Shown here: positions 62,509-64,000 of the stretch, piece by piece
How the letters are laid out: every line of letters begins with the position of its first letter
Position numbering within the stretch: position 1 is the first letter of the stretch
Assembly (NCBI RefSeq): GCF_022213065.1
Contig: NZ_JAKLJA010000022.1
Location: 62,001-126,000, forward strand
Source: Paraburkholderia tagetis
GTDB taxonomy: Bacteria; Pseudomonadota; Gammaproteobacteria; Burkholderiales; Burkholderiaceae
Length of the DNA stretch: 64,000 bases
Direction: 5' to 3'
Position numbers and translations under genes: made by a program
The notes under the pieces: model-generated
Database searches by the model: none
Told to the model about the DNA's origin: nothing
The model's input: the letters and a program-made list of their open reading frames with translations, nothing else

Positions 62509-63294
62509 TTAGGCCGCCGCAGGCGTGCTCGCAACCCCAGTCGTTGCTTGGTTCACGGCAGCATCGACAGGACGCGCGGCTTTCGTGGTGCTCCTCGGCA
62601 CACGCGCTTTGCGAGCAACGGGCGCCTTCGCGGTCGCACCGTCGTTGGAGGCAGGGTTCCGAGCCTGTGCTGCCACCGTCTTTGCGGCAGCCTTCTTGGC
62701 GAGCCCCTTCTTCGATACAGTGGCATTCTTCGCGACAGCCCTCTTGGCAGTCACCGCCTTGACCGCTGTCGCGTTCGGCGCCGCTGCGGACTCCGCAGCC
62801 TCTGCAATCAAAAACTTCGAGCGGTCTCTAACGCTAGCAAGCCAAGCCGGCGCTCGGCCACGACCGCTCCATGTTGCCCCCGTCTTTGGGTCCTTGTATT
62901 TCGGAGCTTGCACGCCACGAACATAATTACCGGCCTTCACCGCTTTGTGTTCAGCGCGCGCCGCCTTCTGCTTGCTGCCATCAACGAGGAATTTCGAACG
63001 GTCCTTCGCGCCGGCAATCCAAGACGGCGCACGGCCGCGTCCACTCCAAGTAGCACCCGATTTCGGGTCCGCATACATCGCCACAGTGGTGCTCTTGCCG
63101 ACCATAGATTTTGCCCCGGACTTGCGACCACGCCTTTTGCCAACATGCGCTTCGAGGTCAGCGAGGCTGATGTCATGCTTTTCCATCAGCCCGCGGATTT
63201 TCTCCAACACAGCAGTCGACTTCGTTGCGACCAACGTCTCGGCTTGTGCCTGCAGCTTCGCGATACGCGCCTGAATGCTTTCGAGCGTCGTCAT
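62509..63294 (-). CDS. H-NS-like nucleoid protein with duplicated DNA-binding motif and Ala/Lys-rich tail
   Basis: A 261-residue protein. The N-terminus (MTTLESIQARIAKLQ) is the coiled-coil oligomerisation region of the H-NS family. Two copies of the C-terminal AT-hook-like DNA-binding motif follow, at about residues 74-104 (DPKSGATWSGRGRAPSW) and 133-163 (DPKTGATWSGRGRAPAW). The last 95 residues are an Ala/Lys/Val-rich, histone-H1-like tail. Common Burkholderia H-NS proteins have one motif and about 100 residues. It probably silences foreign DNA on the island. Confidence 0.88.
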   Translation of the reverse strand: MTTLESIQARIAKLQAQAETLVATKSTAVLEKIRGLMEKHDISLADLEAHVGKRRGRKSGAKSMVGKSTTVAMYADPKSGATWSGRGRAPSWIAGAKDRSKFLVDGSKQKAARAEHKAVKAGNYVRGVQAPKYKDPKTGATWSGRGRAPAWLASVRDRSKFLIAEAAESAAAPNATAVKAVTAKRAVAKNATVSKKGLAKKAAAKTVAAQARNPASNDGATAKAPVARKARVPRSTTKAARPVDAAVNQATTGVASTPAAA

Positions 63295-63443
63295 AGTTTT
63301 CTCGTCTGTTAATAGTCCCCGAACTATGCCACACCACAGACCCGGCGTAGCGATGTCTGTCGGCGATAATTGGGACACGGCCTGTGCGCCTACGACCGAC
63401 ATCATCGAAGCCGGAACAGCAACTCGTTCTAAGCCGGGCTTTC

Positions 63444-63707
63444 ATGAGAAATGCCTATGTCATCGCCGAGGTGCTGCTCAGAGCAGCGGGCATCTGTGAG
63501 AGCTGCAGAAGTCCGGCCTCGTTCACGCGCCCAAATGGCCGACCGTACCTTGCAATGCATCATCCGATTCGGCTCGCGGACGGCGGGGACAACACTTTCG
63601 AGAACGCGATTGCAGTGTGCCCCAACCGCCATAGAGAAAGGCACTTCGGGACAGCGTATAGTGAATCAGGCGACGGTGTTGCGCCCGAAAGTGTGGGACC
63701 TGCCTGA
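63444..63707 (+). pseudogene. HNH endonuclease remnant
   Basis: The frame holds an HNH domain: GICESC (first zinc CxxC), ASFTRPNGRPYLAMHHPIRL with the HH of the active site, then GDNTFENAIAVCPNRHRERH, where family members have CPNCHRE. The second zinc cysteine is thus replaced by arginine. The N-terminal two-thirds usual for this type are missing. It is probably a non-functional leftover; a short zinc-binding protein cannot be excluded. The start is uncertain (ATG 63444 or GTG 63384). Confidence 0.6.
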
Positions 63708-63772
63708 CCTCGCCAACAGCATTGGGCGGGGCGGTAGACGGAGACCGGAAAGAATATAAAGGACAAGCAGTT

Positions 63773-64000
63773 ATGACGACGCTGAAAGACCTGAAGCCGA
63801 CAAAAAAGCAAAACGTCGAGGAAATCACCGACGAACTCGGCTTGAAGATGACGAACAAATACGATTGGTGCTTCAGCAATGAGAGCGGCACTTATCTCAT
63901 TTTTGAGTGGCACGACGACATGCTCGAGAAGGAAGGAGAAATCTACTTCCTCGACCAGGCTAGCGATTGGGCCGAAAAGAACAGGAGCACTGCGTTGACA
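63773..64000 (+). CDS. N-terminal part of a gene cut by the window end, function unclear
   Basis: An ATG at 63773 opens a frame that runs to the last base without a stop (76 codons seen). It begins MTTLKDLKPTKKQNVEEITDE and continues with YDWCFSNESGTYLIFEWHDD. This layout weakly recalls the N-terminal domain of a group of HNH-type endonucleases, and the HNH remnant just upstream would fit that, but the decisive part is outside the window. A ribosome binding site GGA lies about 10 bases upstream. Confidence 0.55.
   Translation, partial: MTTLKDLKPTKKQNVEEITDELGLKMTNKYDWCFSNESGTYLIFEWHDDMLEKEGEIYFLDQASDWAEKNRSTALT

Overview
The window (about 65-68% GC over most of its length) looks like a chromosome or large replicon of a betaproteobacterium of the Burkholderia sensu lato group, most likely Paraburkholderia or a close relative. 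This rests on the porin type, the DUF3563 and DUF748 proteins, the H-NS-like protein with a GATWSGRGRAP motif, the non-phosphorylating sugar-acid locus and the codon use. No rRNA, CRISPR array or convincing tRNA was seen.

Left part (1-22 kb): the end of an amidase gene converges on a polyamine-type ABC transporter operon (ATPase, binding protein, two permeases). That operon is divergent from a MocR-type regulator, and two identical palindromic sites lie between them. Next come a very large DUF748/AsmA-like envelope protein, a DUF1254/DUF1214 lipoprotein, a copper ATPase (copA) behind a MerR/CueR-type promoter with a one-base frameshift in its reading frame, a periplasmic PpiC-type isomerase, an orphan HypC-like protein lacking the essential cysteine, penicillin-binding protein 1A, a porin and a flavin reductase-like protein.

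Middle (22-48 kb): a 51-residue DUF3563 gene behind twin operator-like sites, a low-complexity membrane protein, a remnant of mgtC, an AGE-family epimerase, a chemotaxis receptor and a thioesterase. A large catabolic operon (39.5 to 31.2 kb, leftward) encodes a sugar ABC importer, a two-part UxaA-type dehydratase, an aldo/keto reductase, a lactonase and an SDR. Together with a FAH-family hydrolase on the far side of poxB, this reads as a non-phosphorylating L-fucose-like pathway, with a divergent IclR regulator. Then follow a TPR/O-GlcNAc-transferase-like protein, a 563-bp giant imperfect palindrome, a Pat-like acyl-CoA-synthetase/GNAT protein and a GGDEF protein.

Right part (48-64 kb): an island of visibly lower GC. 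Its first section is a complete Tn7-like core transposition operon, tnsA-tnsB-tnsC-tnsD/tniQ, with catalytic residues intact and no cargo between it and its putative ends (about 48045 and 55516). Beside it lies a two-gene module: a protein with an Xre-like segment, followed by a 1109-residue fusion of an ImmA/IrrE-type metallopeptidase, a UvrD-type helicase and a C-terminal cysteine-cluster domain. It has a near-consensus sigma-70 promoter and looks like a candidate, undescribed genome-defence system. Further right are an Fe(II)/2-oxoglutarate oxygenase, a DUF429 protein, an H-NS-like protein with a duplicated DNA-binding motif, a degraded HNH nuclease and a gene cut by the window edge.
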